64,000 nt of DNA from an uncultured Clostridia bacterium (GCA_947038565.1 CAMQWP010000009.1:1-64000); one strand, 5' to 3'. Positions 9,678 through 21,977 are shown, counted from the stretch's first letter. Notes: generated by a model not told the origin, from the letters alone. Translations and numbers: made by a program.

Positions 9678-12365
9678 TTAGATAGGGCTTACTATGTTTT
9701 TGCCTTTCGCCTTATTATACCACTCGAGTATTACTCTGAATGTCTGGATAATAAATGTCGGTGCAAAGGCAAGTAATGCCGAGTAACCTATAAGCTCAGG
9801 GTTTTCTACAAGAAGTGGTGAAATATCGAATAATCCATTGATTCCCGGTATAAACACTACTGCAGTCAAGAACAACACGCCAGTGAAGAATGCTATTACT
9901 GAATACCAGTTTGTCTGGAACTTTAGCTTGAATATGCTATCTTTACCACGACTATTAAAGCCATGGAATAATCTACCTAGAGTGATAGTAATAAATGCTA
10001 ACGTAGCCGCAAGCTCGCCATTCATCTCATAGCCGAAGTAACCTAAACTGTATGAACCGATAGTTGCCATAAAGATAATGATACCATTAGTTATGATACT
10101 TATCATTACTGCCTTGGATAATATCGACTGTTTCGGATCTCTCGGGCTTTCGTATAACAATCCCTTACATGCAGGCTCCATACCTATAGCAATTGCAGGT
10201 AGGCTGTCGGTAAGTAGATTGATAAATAATAAGTGGATAGTAGTAAAAGGTATCGGCCAGCCAGCAAACGATGTAAGCAACACGCAAAGTATCGCCGCCA
10301 TATTGCCTGATAGCAAGAACATAATAGCATTACGGATATTTGCATACACGTTACGGCCATTAGTGACACTCTTAACTATAGTCGCGAAGTTATCATCAGT
10401 AAGGATCATGCTCGCCGCGTCCTTGCTTACTTCAGTACCAGTTATACCCATAGCTACACCGATATCGGCTTTTTTCAGTGCTGGAGCGTCATTCACTCCG
10501 TCACCAGTCATCGCAACAATATTACCACGTTTCTGCCACATGTCGACTATACGTATCTTATGCTCTGGCGATACTCTTGCATACACCGTTACTTTATCGA
10601 ATACTACTTCTAACTGATCATCGGACATCTTGTCAAGCTCTACGCCCTCAAGAGCCAGATCGCCCTCGGACATGATACCGATACTAGTAGCTATCGCTGA
10701 CGCTGTAATCTTATGGTCACCAGTTATCATAATAGTCTTGATACCCGCAAGTTTCGCGTCCGCTACTGCCTGCTTACTCTCCTCACGTGGAGGGTCTATC
10801 ATACTTACAATACCGATGAAAGTAAAGTCTTGCTCATCAGCAAGTTTTATAGAATTCACATCATCAGATACTTTCTTATACCCGAATGATAGTACTCTAA
10901 GCCCACGCTTTGACATGCTCATATTAGCATTGATAATATCCTCGATATCACTATCTAATAACTTACGCGGTGCATCCGCATCTAGCAAATGACTAGTACG
11001 CTTTATCATCACGTCTAAAGCACCCTTAGTAAGCATATACTTTTCTCCGTCTATAACGGTAAGGATACTCATAAGTTTACGATCGGAGTCAAAGGCTATC
11101 TCGCTAAGTCTCGGACTAGCAAGTCTTTCTTCTACTTCATTTAGACCTAGTTTCTGGATAAGGTTAGTAAGTGCCACCTCAGTAGGGTCACCTATCTCCT
11201 CTCCGTGCTGATTAGTACTATCATTAATAAGCGTCATACTATTTATCAGCATGAAATCCGCGAATATGGCTTGCGACAATTCCTCACCACGCTTACTACC
11301 ACCCGCAAGATATACTTCTTGAGTAGTCATCTTGTTTTGAGTAAGAGTACCAGTCTTATCAGAGCAAATAACACTTACCGCACCTAGCGTTTCGACAGCG
11401 GATAGATCCTTAATGATAGCGTTTTGCTTAGCCATCTTCTGCGTACCCATTGCTTGAACGATAGTGACGATACTTCCTAACGCCTCTGGTATCGCAGCTA
11501 CCGCAAGAGCGACTGCGAAAGTGAATGAAGATAATATAGAAGTCCAGATAGTATTCTCTCCGACTAGAGGGAATTCATTGAATAGAGTAAGTCCGAATAC
11601 CACTACACTAATAGCAAGTACTGCGATCGCAAGTGACTTACTGAACTTATTAAGGCTCTTTTGAAGCGGAGTAAGTTTTTGAGCAGTCTGATTCATAAGA
11701 GTAGCTATCTTACCTAGCTCAGTCTTCATACCAGTAGCAGTAACTACCATCATAGCACGACCGTAGGTAACAAGTGAGCCACTAAACACCATATTCAGCT
11801 GATCACCAAGTGCGATCTCACCGTCAGGGATAATATCCGCATTCTTCTCTACAGCGGTAGACTCGCCCGTAAGCGAACTTTCATTGACTTGCAAGCTGAA
11901 GTTATCAAGTATCCTACCATCAGCGACGATAAGGTCACCCGCCTCAAGCAAGATGATATCACCGACCACAACATCCGCAGACGCAACGATAGTAGTACTG
12001 CCATTTCTCACGACCTTGCATGACGGAGCGGACATAGCCTTTAGAGCTGATAAAGACTTCTCAGCCTTTACGTACTGCACCGTACCAAGGATAGCGTTTA
12101 GCATGATAACGGCAAGGATAACACCCATGCCGGCATACTCGCCAGTAGCACCCGATATAATAGCCGCTATCATAAGAATGATAACAAGCAAGTCCTTGAA
12201 CTGCTCTAAGAAGATGATGAAAATACTCTTCTTCTTTGACTCTTCAAGTGCGTTTACGCCGTTAAGCTCACGGGACATAGCGACTTGCTCGTCATTAAGT
12301 CCAGCTCTAGTCGATGACACTTCTATCAGTGTATCATCAGTTGATTTGTTAAAAAACTTTGCCAT
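9678..12365 (-). CDS. Cation-transporting P-type ATPase (PMCA/Ca2+ type, possibly Mn2+)
   Basis: VNESSLTGES, ICSDKTGTLTQNKM, MITGDH, AMTGDGVNDAPALKKADIGVAMG; multiple TM segments. Confidence 0.95.
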   Translation of the reverse strand: MAKFFNKSTDDTLIEVSSTRAGLNDEQVAMSRELNGVNALEESKKKSIFIIFLEQFKDLLVIILMIAAIISGATGEYAGMGVILAVIMLNAILGTVQYVKAEKSLSALKAMSAPSCKVVRNGSTTIVASADVVVGDIILLEAGDLIVADGRILDNFSLQVNESSLTGESTAVEKNADIIPDGEIALGDQLNMVFSGSLVTYGRAMMVVTATGMKTELGKIATLMNQTAQKLTPLQKSLNKFSKSLAIAVLAISVVVFGLTLFNEFPLVGENTIWTSILSSFTFAVALAVAAIPEALGSIVTIVQAMGTQKMAKQNAIIKDLSAVETLGAVSVICSDKTGTLTQNKMTTQEVYLAGGSKRGEELSQAIFADFMLINSMTLINDSTNQHGEEIGDPTEVALTNLIQKLGLNEVEERLASPRLSEIAFDSDRKLMSILTVIDGEKYMLTKGALDVMIKRTSHLLDADAPRKLLDSDIEDIINANMSMSKRGLRVLSFGYKKVSDDVNSIKLADEQDFTFIGIVSMIDPPREESKQAVADAKLAGIKTIMITGDHKITASAIATSIGIMSEGDLALEGVELDKMSDDQLEVVFDKVTVYARVSPEHKIRIVDMWQKRGNIVAMTGDGVNDAPALKKADIGVAMGITGTEVSKDAASMILTDDNFATIVKSVTNGRNVYANIRNAIMFLLSGNMAAILCVLLTSFAGWPIPFTTIHLLFINLLTDSLPAIAIGMEPACKGLLYESPRDPKQSILSKAVMISIITNGIIIFMATIGSYSLGYFGYEMNGELAATLAFITITLGRLFHGFNSRGKDSIFKLKFQTNWYSVIAFFTGVLFLTAVVFIPGINGLFDISPLLVENPELIGYSALLAFAPTFIIQTFRVILEWYNKAKGKNIVSPI

Positions 12366-12384
12366 AAAACCTCCATTTACAAAT

Positions 12385-12544
12385 AAAAAAAGACCTATTA
12401 CACATCAATATTAAGACAAGGCAAAATAATCCTCGTCTGTCTTGATGTATAAAAAGTCTTGTCACCTTTAATAATATATAGGTATCTATTACCAGCTATA
12501 AAAGCGTGATGATGATAATAGATTTAAACTACTCCCTCTTTATA
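12385..12544 (-). ncRNA. Probable yybP-ykoY (Mn2+) riboswitch with downstream terminator stem
   Basis: Minus-strand leader AUAAAGAGGGAGUAG...AUCUAUUA...UAAUAGAU...GACAAGACUUUUUAU: P1 AUAAAGAG/CUUUUUAU and P2 AUCUAUUA/UAAUAGAU pair; then ACAUCAAGACAgaCGAGG...CCUUGUCUU..UGAUGU hairpin and U-run before the ATPase. Confidence 0.72.
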
Positions 12545-12835
12545 ACTCATGTCTAGTATTTTCTTTCGTTTGTATTTAGTATTATATCAATTATATACAG
12601 CATTGTCAATAACAATACACAAAAAACATTAAAATTAAAGGGAATTAACATAGATATTACATACTTTGCTCGAATAAACTAGTAATGCGGCGGATAATAA
12701 TCGCTTAATCGCACGGCATTACTTGCGTGATTTTGAACATTTTAGGCTAAAATACGCTTATTTGAGGCTGGGTATAAGCGGTAATTATAACAACTATATG
12801 AAATAAATCACACTAAATAGTAAAATTATTGCTAA

Positions 12836-14251
<1,416 letters not shown>

Positions 14252-14423
14252 TATCCTGAATACACTGGTACTTGACAGTTTTCACTTGATGATTTCATTT
14301 GATGACTTCACTTGATGACAAGCGTATGATATATGTGGTATTATTGTAAGTATATTTTAAATATCAACTTACACCACCCTACGCATTATATTATCATCAC
14401 AAGTACTATTACAAACTATAACA

Positions 14424-14464
14424 AATAAGCACCTAACTTTAATTAGTTAGGTGCTTATTTTATT
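14424..14464 (+). terminator. Bidirectional-type terminator after gdhA
   Basis: AATAAGCACCTAACT-ttaatt-AGTTAGGTGCTTATTTTATTT. Confidence 0.88.
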
Positions 14465-14520
14465 TGATTTATATTATTTTGCCTTTCGTCGACAGCTATA
14501 TTCGGATATTAAATCCATAG

Positions 14521-17500
14521 TCAAGCTATTTGATCAGCACTTACAGGAGTAACTATACCCTTTTTTAATTTCTCAAATTCCGCTTGCACATCATCAGGGA
14601 CAATTATGCTTTCTACAGGAATAGAAACAATAATCTTTTTTACTTGAACTTCTGCAGAAGGATACTCAATTTCAAGTTTATCTCCTACAATAGTAAACAC
14701 CATTTCTGCAAGAAAATCTGGTGTAGGATAGTTCTGTGATCCTATTTTTAATGCCGTCTCATATTCGGCATACCTTGCAGGATCTATTACGTATGTTTTT
14801 TGTCCTTGATTTCCACTTGGGATCAAATATGTATCAAATCCGTCAAATATATAACTCACTAATGCAACCTGAAAGGCTACAAACTTAGTCAAGTCTTGCC
14901 CTGGTGCTTTTTCCGTTTTGACTACGCCATTTTCGTTTCCATATATCAATATGCTATTTTGCCATCCAGTCGCATAAGCTAATTTATTTATTCCATCTAG
15001 TTGAGATTCATACTTAAGCATATTGTTAGAAGTATTTAGCTTTTCAGTATCTTTAATTAAACCTATATTGCCTTTAGTAATATTTGAAGATATGCTTTTT
15101 AGGAAGGTAACTTCAGGGGGTTTACTATTTATGTAATCATTGATATCACTTAGCACAGTATCTGGGATTACGACTTCATTATTAGTCACACATATATATA
15201 CATGACTTGCACTAGAAGAACCATAGTTACTTGTTATTTTTATTTTATCGCCATATATAGTAAATACTATATTTTTGACTTTTTCTTGAGCCACTTCATT
15301 TGCGTCACCTAATTGATTACAATACTCGGCGATTCTTTCAGGGTCTACCTTATAATTTAAGATACCTAAATCGCAGCTATGTGGTACTAAATACTTATCA
15401 TATCCAGAAAAAATGAAATAATTATTAAATAATAGGCTTTGCTTAAACTGCGAAAAGTCTAATAGACTGCCTGAATCTTCTATAGTAATTTTACTTCCTT
15501 CTTTATGATATGAATATACTATTCCATCAATACTGGTAGCATACGATGTTTGGCTGCCTAATGCTACATCATTTTTAACTGCTAATTTTGAAATGCTTAG
15601 TTTAATATCACCTTGAGTAATTTCAAGATTGCCATCAGTTATCGCATTAGAAATATCGTTAAATATTTTATCGACATTCTTGTTGACGAATTTTTCAACA
15701 TCTATCATTACATACGCTGGAAGTACATCTGCTGTGTTATCATAATTATAGCTAAATATAATACTACTATCATCGCTCTTATCCGAACATATTGTGAATT
15801 TATCATCAGATATTAAAAAACTGATTTCAGCCAATATGCTTTCATCAAACGCGTCACCCAAATTATGATTATAGGCACTCAGTTTATCAGGCGATATTAT
15901 GTACTTTCCTGTACTATTGAAGTCATATGGAACTAAGTATTCCATACAAGACTTATCCAAAAACGAATCTTGCAATATCGCTTTCTTAAGCTCCATCCAG
16001 TCTTGAAACAATGTTTGATTTATTTTTACTGGTTGCGTCGACATTTTCTCATGCGAATATATCGTATTATTAAGCGTAACATAATAATTAATATCACCAT
16101 TACCGTGATTTAGAACAAAGTCTTGATTGAAGTCATATTCACCATTTATATTATTCGTTTTAATATCTACGTTATTATTGATTATTTTATCGTATTGTGT
16201 TCCAATTAACTCAGCATTGTGTTTGTGTGCATTTTTCTGAGTATTATATGCGTCTAATATAATGTTTTCAGCGTTATGGTCAAAGACTGGCTCAGTTCCT
16301 GCTTCAATCACATCGAAATGCGTATTATGTCTATGCAGATCAGCTGAGTTCTTAATAGTAATTGTATGTCCGATAAAACTATATCTAATACCTGTGAAAT
16401 ATGTCTTATCCTTGTTTGTCGCAGCATTAATAATCTTGCTATAAGTATTGTCCATTACCCCTCTATACTTATTATCAGCAATACTCAGTTCCATTATTTT
16501 ATCCATATATTCATCAATCTTATTAGGACTGATTAAATATTCATTAAAATTTTGATTAGTATCATCTAGTACTAGGAATTCTTGTAGTCCTGTAAAAATC
16601 CCGCCACCTAACTTCAACTGCCTATTAAACTCTTTAATATCAGCATTTTCTTCAGTATAAAAATCGTACTTATTAAAATCTGCATTTATGACAAAATATC
16701 TTTTACCGTCAATATTCATTGCATATGTATTATTTAGTGTAGTGGCTACATCCTTTAATATCATGTTTTTCTTATCATTCACTATTACGGATAATACATT
16801 TTGACCTAATTCATTAGTAATAGCAATATTCAAATTATCAGAATTGATAGCTTTGTCAAATAATATACTGTCTTCGTCTGTCACTTCACCTACGTCACCA
16901 GCACCGCCGTCATTGGCTATATCGTCTATTTTCGCTTGCAAATCAGCTGGCAAGGTCGCACTCTCAGTGCCTACCGTTGTCCTACATACTAGCGAGCCAA
17001 GTGCATTTATTGCGAGCTCCGTTTCCATACCCTCGCTTGTAGCAATATACTTAACGTCCTTTATCTCTTCCGCTTTATTTATAGCAAGACTCGGCACGTA
17101 CACAAGTGCGTCACTAGCCCCTGACGCAGTCACTACCGCCTCATAATATGTGTCCTTTTTACTCTCTTCTACCACATATTCGTTTGCTTTATCGCCTTTT
17201 ACTAGATAATCCGCATACCCGTCAAACACAAGACCTATGCCTGCAAAAGTATCCGCTCTAAGCGTATTAAAATTACCGCCCGTCTTAGTTAGAGTCTCTC
17301 CGACAATGTCGGTATATACCTCTTCGCCTACTCCGACATAATATATCTTTTTAGCAAGTGCACCAGTAAGGTCATACGTAGTTACTAGTATGTATCCTTG
17401 CTGAATATCTATAATCGCCATGTCAATGTACGCGACTTCACCTAAAAACTCGCCTTTTGACGACATTTTCAGTTGATAATTTATATCAGTTTTACTGATA

Positions 17501-17610
17501 TCTATTAGACTAAGATCTTCGCTTTTAGGATCAGCGCAAGACGCTAGAACGCCCGTAATTAAGATTATCACCGCAAGAATACTTGCTAATATGCAATATC
17601 TTTTTCTCAT
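14521..17610 (-). CDS. Large (1029 aa) lipoprotein with about five degenerate internal repeats
   Basis: Lipobox LASC after a signal peptide; recurrent DGYADYLVKG / GLQEFLVLDD / KSCMEYLVPY / SGYDKYLVPH / DGFDTYLIPS followed by Y-x-I/V-x-P-x-(K/R)-x-x-x-Y. Confidence 0.8.
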   Translation of the reverse strand: MRKRYCILASILAVIILITGVLASCADPKSEDLSLIDISKTDINYQLKMSSKGEFLGEVAYIDMAIIDIQQGYILVTTYDLTGALAKKIYYVGVGEEVYTDIVGETLTKTGGNFNTLRADTFAGIGLVFDGYADYLVKGDKANEYVVEESKKDTYYEAVVTASGASDALVYVPSLAINKAEEIKDVKYIATSEGMETELAINALGSLVCRTTVGTESATLPADLQAKIDDIANDGGAGDVGEVTDEDSILFDKAINSDNLNIAITNELGQNVLSVIVNDKKNMILKDVATTLNNTYAMNIDGKRYFVINADFNKYDFYTEENADIKEFNRQLKLGGGIFTGLQEFLVLDDTNQNFNEYLISPNKIDEYMDKIMELSIADNKYRGVMDNTYSKIINAATNKDKTYFTGIRYSFIGHTITIKNSADLHRHNTHFDVIEAGTEPVFDHNAENIILDAYNTQKNAHKHNAELIGTQYDKIINNNVDIKTNNINGEYDFNQDFVLNHGNGDINYYVTLNNTIYSHEKMSTQPVKINQTLFQDWMELKKAILQDSFLDKSCMEYLVPYDFNSTGKYIISPDKLSAYNHNLGDAFDESILAEISFLISDDKFTICSDKSDDSSIIFSYNYDNTADVLPAYVMIDVEKFVNKNVDKIFNDISNAITDGNLEITQGDIKLSISKLAVKNDVALGSQTSYATSIDGIVYSYHKEGSKITIEDSGSLLDFSQFKQSLLFNNYFIFSGYDKYLVPHSCDLGILNYKVDPERIAEYCNQLGDANEVAQEKVKNIVFTIYGDKIKITSNYGSSSASHVYICVTNNEVVIPDTVLSDINDYINSKPPEVTFLKSISSNITKGNIGLIKDTEKLNTSNNMLKYESQLDGINKLAYATGWQNSILIYGNENGVVKTEKAPGQDLTKFVAFQVALVSYIFDGFDTYLIPSGNQGQKTYVIDPARYAEYETALKIGSQNYPTPDFLAEMVFTIVGDKLEIEYPSAEVQVKKIIVSIPVESIIVPDDVQAEFEKLKKGIVTPVSADQIA

Positions 17611-17792
17611 TATATCCCCCTCTGATTCTTTATTTTTTTATGATTTAATTATTACACACTATATTATATCATATTTATTATACAAAATCAATACCATTTC
17701 TATATATATATTATATGTAGTAGCATCTAAGTACGTTATACGTTAAATTTATTTAATCATTAAAATTAATATATATGGTTGCATTTTTGCAC

Positions 17793-17833
17793 AAAAAAAA
17801 TAGCTAGTCACGAATTGCCGTCACTAGCTATAT
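17793..17833 (-). terminator. Terminator downstream of the WG-repeat gene
   Basis: Minus strand ATAGCTAGTGACGGCAATTCGTGACTAGCTATTTTTTTT. Confidence 0.82.
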
Positions 17834-17935
17834 ATTGTATTATTAAATTATTTTATTAGATAAATTGTATTATAGTATATATATAATTTATATCATTATG
17901 TTATAAAGCTATATCTTACTACGATTTATACTTCA

Positions 17936-19327
17936 CTATCTCAGTCTTATCTCGCCAGTCGTTCTGTCCATATAGCCCCACTTGCCTTCTTTCTTAACTA
18001 GTGCAACGTCATCAATAAACGATGTAGCCGCCTCATACTCAAACGGGAATACTAACTCGCCTGTCTTGTCGATAAATCCGCACTTCTCATCTGCCGTTAC
18101 AGCGGATAATCCTTCCGAAAAGCTACAAGCACTTTCGTACTTCATTTCGATTGTTAACTCGCCTTTCATATCAATAAATCCACACTTCTCTTCCATCTCG
18201 ACACATGCCATGCCCTCACGGAAATTAAATGCTTCAGTGTACTTCGGCTCGATAACGACCTTTCCGCCTTCATTCTTATATCCCCACTTGCCCGCTCTGA
18301 AAAACTTATAAAGTCCGTCCGCATTTTTAAGTGGTTGGATAGCGATGATCTTCTTTTCTATCTGTCTACTGCGTTCTTCTCTTAGCTTGCGACTATTCAC
18401 GATATACTCAGTAGGTGATACGCCTATATCCTTTGGTGACTGCTTGCCTTTAGCTCCGCCTATAGTTTTGCTAGCCTTGCTATCAAACTTCTCTCTACGC
18501 TCACGTCCACCTTCGTTAGATCTATTATTCCTACCGTCAGTATTATTACCACCATTTCGATTGCGACTAACCGCCTCGCCAACACCTATATTAGGCTTGC
18601 CCCACTTGCTCTCCGATGACTTGACTGCTACGCTAGAATTATTGATGTTTCCGCCCTTCGCGTTTGGATTACCATTCGCGTTAGAATTAGCTTTTTGGTT
18701 TCCGCCCTTTGCGTTTGGATTACCGTTTGCGTTAGGATTAGTTTTTTGGTTTCCGCCCTTCGCGTTTGGATTACCGTTTGCGTTAGGATTAGCTTTTTGG
18801 TTTCCACCCTTTGCGTTTGGATTACCGTTTGCGTTAGGGTTAGCTTTTTGGTTTCCGCCCTTTGCGTTTGGATTGCCATTTGCGTTAGGATTAGCTTTTT
18901 GGTTTCCGCCCTTTGCGTTTGGATTGCCATTTGCGTTAGGGTTAGCTTTTTGGTTTCCGCCCTTTGCGTTTGGATTACCGTTTGCGTTTGGATTTGGCTT
19001 TTTAACAGCATTATCCACCGCAACATCGCCCTCTTCTCCTTCCACTACTTCCGCCTTAGGCACACGCAAAAAGTCCAACTGCATTGACTGAAGTTTTCTA
19101 AGTACCTCAAATACATTCTTCTTTCTTAGTGTTTTTATTCTGTAAAGGTGTCGCATTTGGATACGGCAAAGATCGCCTACATCGTCAAGCCCTGCCTCGA
19201 TTAAAGCCTCGGCAGTTTGAAGAGTAAGACCAAGGTCCTGTATTTTCTTAGTAAAGTGCTGTGGATCACCCTCAGGCACGTAACTATCGCTTATAAATTT
19301 GAATTTTGTAATTTGATTATCCGACAT
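17936..19327 (-). CDS. Mosaic protein: N-terminal RNAP alpha-CTD-like helix-hairpin-helix, Asn/Gly/Lys repeat tract, C-terminal WG repeats
   Basis: LGLTLQTAEALIEAGLDDVGDLCRIQMRHLYRIKTLRKKNVFEVLRKL (alpha-CTD-like); 7x NPNANGNPNAKGGNQKA; WGYKNEGGKVVIEPKYTEAFNFREGMACV...CGFID WG repeats. Confidence 0.85.
   Translation of the reverse strand: MSDNQITKFKFISDSYVPEGDPQHFTKKIQDLGLTLQTAEALIEAGLDDVGDLCRIQMRHLYRIKTLRKKNVFEVLRKLQSMQLDFLRVPKAEVVEGEEGDVAVDNAVKKPNPNANGNPNAKGGNQKANPNANGNPNAKGGNQKANPNANGNPNAKGGNQKANPNANGNPNAKGGNQKANPNANGNPNAKGGNQKTNPNANGNPNAKGGNQKANSNANGNPNAKGGNINNSSVAVKSSESKWGKPNIGVGEAVSRNRNGGNNTDGRNNRSNEGGRERREKFDSKASKTIGGAKGKQSPKDIGVSPTEYIVNSRKLREERSRQIEKKIIAIQPLKNADGLYKFFRAGKWGYKNEGGKVVIEPKYTEAFNFREGMACVEMEEKCGFIDMKGELTIEMKYESACSFSEGLSAVTADEKCGFIDKTGELVFPFEYEAATSFIDDVALVKKEGKWGYMDRTTGEIRLR
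18647..18994 (-). repeat. 51-bp in-frame tandem repeat, 6 full copies plus one 42-bp partial copy
   Basis: Unit ccgccctttgcgtttggattaccgtttgcgttaggattagctttttggttt repeated with few substitutions; 6x51+42 = 348 bp. Confidence 0.95.
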
Positions 19328-19475
19328 AGTCTCTCCTATTACTTAATTATTCTTTATTATTGTAACATAAAAACCAATTACTTGCAAGACAATTATTGAT
19401 TTTAGCGAAAAAAACATTTACATTTACTCTTTTATCATGTATAATGTAAGGTAGAATATAATGCGAGGGTGAATA

Positions 19476-21977
19476 ATGAAGAAATATTTAACTACAATTT
19501 TAATACTTATCGTCATGTTGACAGGGCTATTAGCTTTGCCGACCGTTTTGGCTGAGAGCAATAGCGATACTATACCCACTCCTAAAGCTAGTGATATCGC
19601 GACTGAACTTCCAGCAATTGATGACTACATGAGCATTGTCAAACCTACTCGCACCGCTAGCGATGGCGACATCATCATCGCCAGCAACGATACTGATCTT
19701 TACATGAATATAAATGGCAATGTGAAACACTTCGGCAATATTATCCCCGATTCGCTTAGTGGTGACACTATACACACTCTTGCGATCTGCGGTAATGACA
19801 TCCTTATCCTTATAAATTCGCCTCTTGAATACAAACTTATACACGCGGACATCAGCACTAGCAATACTTTTAAAGAGATTACTCTTACCGATGAAAGCAC
19901 TCAAGTAAGCCCGAGCAGAATAGCAAGTGATGGTAAAAATTTCATGATAATGTCTACTACCACAGAGCTTTATACATGCAGTATTAGCAGTAGTGTTCTT
20001 TCGTTTTCTAATAAAACTAAAATCAATATGAAACCTGATGACCTTAGAAATATCTACACTGCAAATGGCACAACTTACAGTGCTAAAGAAAATAAAATCG
20101 TATCAATACATGGCACTGATGAGATATTTAGCTATGATGCTAATATGGCTATCGATGACTTCAGCATTGCAGATAATGTGATATATTACTCTACTGATAA
20201 AAAGATAAATTCGTATAATATAACTAGTAAAAAGATCGTATCTAAACTAATACTAGAAAACACCAAGAGTATCACAAACTCTGGCAATGATATCATCATT
20301 ACCTCACCTTCTTCAAATAGATTAATCGTGCTAGACAAGACAAGCCTTGAGCCTAAGGATTATTATGGCGATAGCGGTGCTGAGTTAGATAGACTTGACA
20401 CTCCTACCGACGTTGCGTATGATGGAGATGATATCTACATCGCGGACAGTAAGAATAATCGTATAGTAGTGCATAGTGGAGATAAGATAACTGCTATCCC
20501 TCTCGGCACGCACTCGCCTACACTAGTAGCAAAGACTAATAGTAAGATATATTTCGTATCAAACTCGGCGTTATATGAGCTAGTAAGTGTGGATGGAAAA
20601 CACAACATAAGCATTATCCCCGCTGTCACAAACATAATAGATATAGATAGGTATAATGACAAATTAACAGTACTTACTTCATCAAGTATCGTAACGCTAA
20701 GTGCAGATAATACTATCTTGCATACGATCGCGAATATCACTAATGCAAGGAGTATCGTCGTGCCACTAGGTACAAACATGCTCTACACTACTCCTAACGC
20801 ACCGCTTAGTAAGATATGCAAATACAACCTAGAGAGCGGAGCACTGATAGGAAGTTACACATCGCCTAAGACTAGTAGTCATCACGACTTCGATTATAGA
20901 GGCAACTTGTATTTGACGGACGATCAATCTATAGATAGATATACTTTTGACAGTGCAAGTAGCACTTATACAAAGGACGTAATATCAGCCGTTACAAGTG
21001 CTGTGAGCGGAGAGATATCTACCACTATCAATATAAATAATGGCGATATGTATATCACATCAAAGACAAACCACAAGCTATACAAGATAGAAAGCAAGCA
21101 TATCGCGAGCATATCTATCGTAAGTACTGATCACAAGCCACCTACTGACCTAGACGTGATCAAAGTCGCTACAGTATCGACTGATGACGCCGTTGCACTT
21201 AGCGTACCTACTATCCCTGATACATCAAGAGATCTAACGCTCGGCGAAAAAGTACTTATCCTTACTGAATACGGCGAGGCGAATGAGTACTGGTATGTAA
21301 CTTATGAGGAAGAGAACTTATACGAATATATCCTAAAAACTGACCTTACCGCACCTGTAGATAATATTGACTTAAAGGGCGTCACAATGTCGGCATTCAA
21401 TAAAACTAACGTATACAGATACCCTTACACACACACCGAAAACACTACTAACGCTATCATCACAGAGATATCAGCACTACAGCCGATAAAGGCGTTATCA
21501 AAAGTAGCTGGTGATGGAGTTTGGGACTGGACAAAGATAGAAATAACTACTGACGCTGGAGTGCAGATCGGATACGTTATGTCGGTAAATATCGCAAACG
21601 TAACGCCTACCGCACCGCCTGACAGCACTGTATTCGTAAAGACAAAGTCACAAAATATCGGCGAGAAAATCAAGATGTATACTACCCCTAACCTAGAATC
21701 GGCGGTGGTGTTTGCAGACATTGATGACGGTATCGACATACAAGTAATAGGCAAGTTTGACAGCAATTCTACATTCACAAAAGTATACTACAATGAAAAG
21801 GAAGGATATATCCTGACAGCGAACTTACAAGAGTCGGGACTTACTCCTAGCCAAATCATCGCAATCAGCGTGAGTAGTGCGTGCCTAGTAGCATTTACTC
21901 TTATCTTGATACTATTACTAATGCTTAAGAAAAGTCGTGCAAAAAAGCAGTCAATAGAGTTTACTGAACAGCAGTAA
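19476..21977 (+). CDS. Large exported beta-propeller-like protein with SH3-like region and C-terminal membrane anchor
   Basis: Signal peptide; NHL-like repeats (RLDTPTDVAYDGDDIYIADSKNNRIVVHSG); C-terminal VFVKTKSQNIGEKIKMYTTPNLES region, TM and KKSRAKK tail. Confidence 0.75.
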   Translation: MKKYLTTILILIVMLTGLLALPTVLAESNSDTIPTPKASDIATELPAIDDYMSIVKPTRTASDGDIIIASNDTDLYMNINGNVKHFGNIIPDSLSGDTIHTLAICGNDILILINSPLEYKLIHADISTSNTFKEITLTDESTQVSPSRIASDGKNFMIMSTTTELYTCSISSSVLSFSNKTKINMKPDDLRNIYTANGTTYSAKENKIVSIHGTDEIFSYDANMAIDDFSIADNVIYYSTDKKINSYNITSKKIVSKLILENTKSITNSGNDIIITSPSSNRLIVLDKTSLEPKDYYGDSGAELDRLDTPTDVAYDGDDIYIADSKNNRIVVHSGDKITAIPLGTHSPTLVAKTNSKIYFVSNSALYELVSVDGKHNISIIPAVTNIIDIDRYNDKLTVLTSSSIVTLSADNTILHTIANITNARSIVVPLGTNMLYTTPNAPLSKICKYNLESGALIGSYTSPKTSSHHDFDYRGNLYLTDDQSIDRYTFDSASSTYTKDVISAVTSAVSGEISTTININNGDMYITSKTNHKLYKIESKHIASISIVSTDHKPPTDLDVIKVATVSTDDAVALSVPTIPDTSRDLTLGEKVLILTEYGEANEYWYVTYEEENLYEYILKTDLTAPVDNIDLKGVTMSAFNKTNVYRYPYTHTENTTNAIITEISALQPIKALSKVAGDGVWDWTKIEITTDAGVQIGYVMSVNIANVTPTAPPDSTVFVKTKSQNIGEKIKMYTTPNLESAVVFADIDDGIDIQVIGKFDSNSTFTKVYYNEKEGYILTANLQESGLTPSQIIAISVSSACLVAFTLILILLLMLKKSRAKKQSIEFTEQQ

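Noticed and set aside
10078-10617. Plus-strand ORFs inside the P-type ATPase gene
   Set aside because: Antisense shadows; the opposite frame contains all P-type ATPase motifs.
18345-19091. Long antisense/alternate-frame ORFs over the WG-repeat gene (18345..19091 +, 18695..19087 +, 18628..19026 -)
   Set aside because: The 51-bp period is a multiple of three, so a stop-free unit keeps several frames open; the minus-frame 17936..19327 has start context and recognisable domains.
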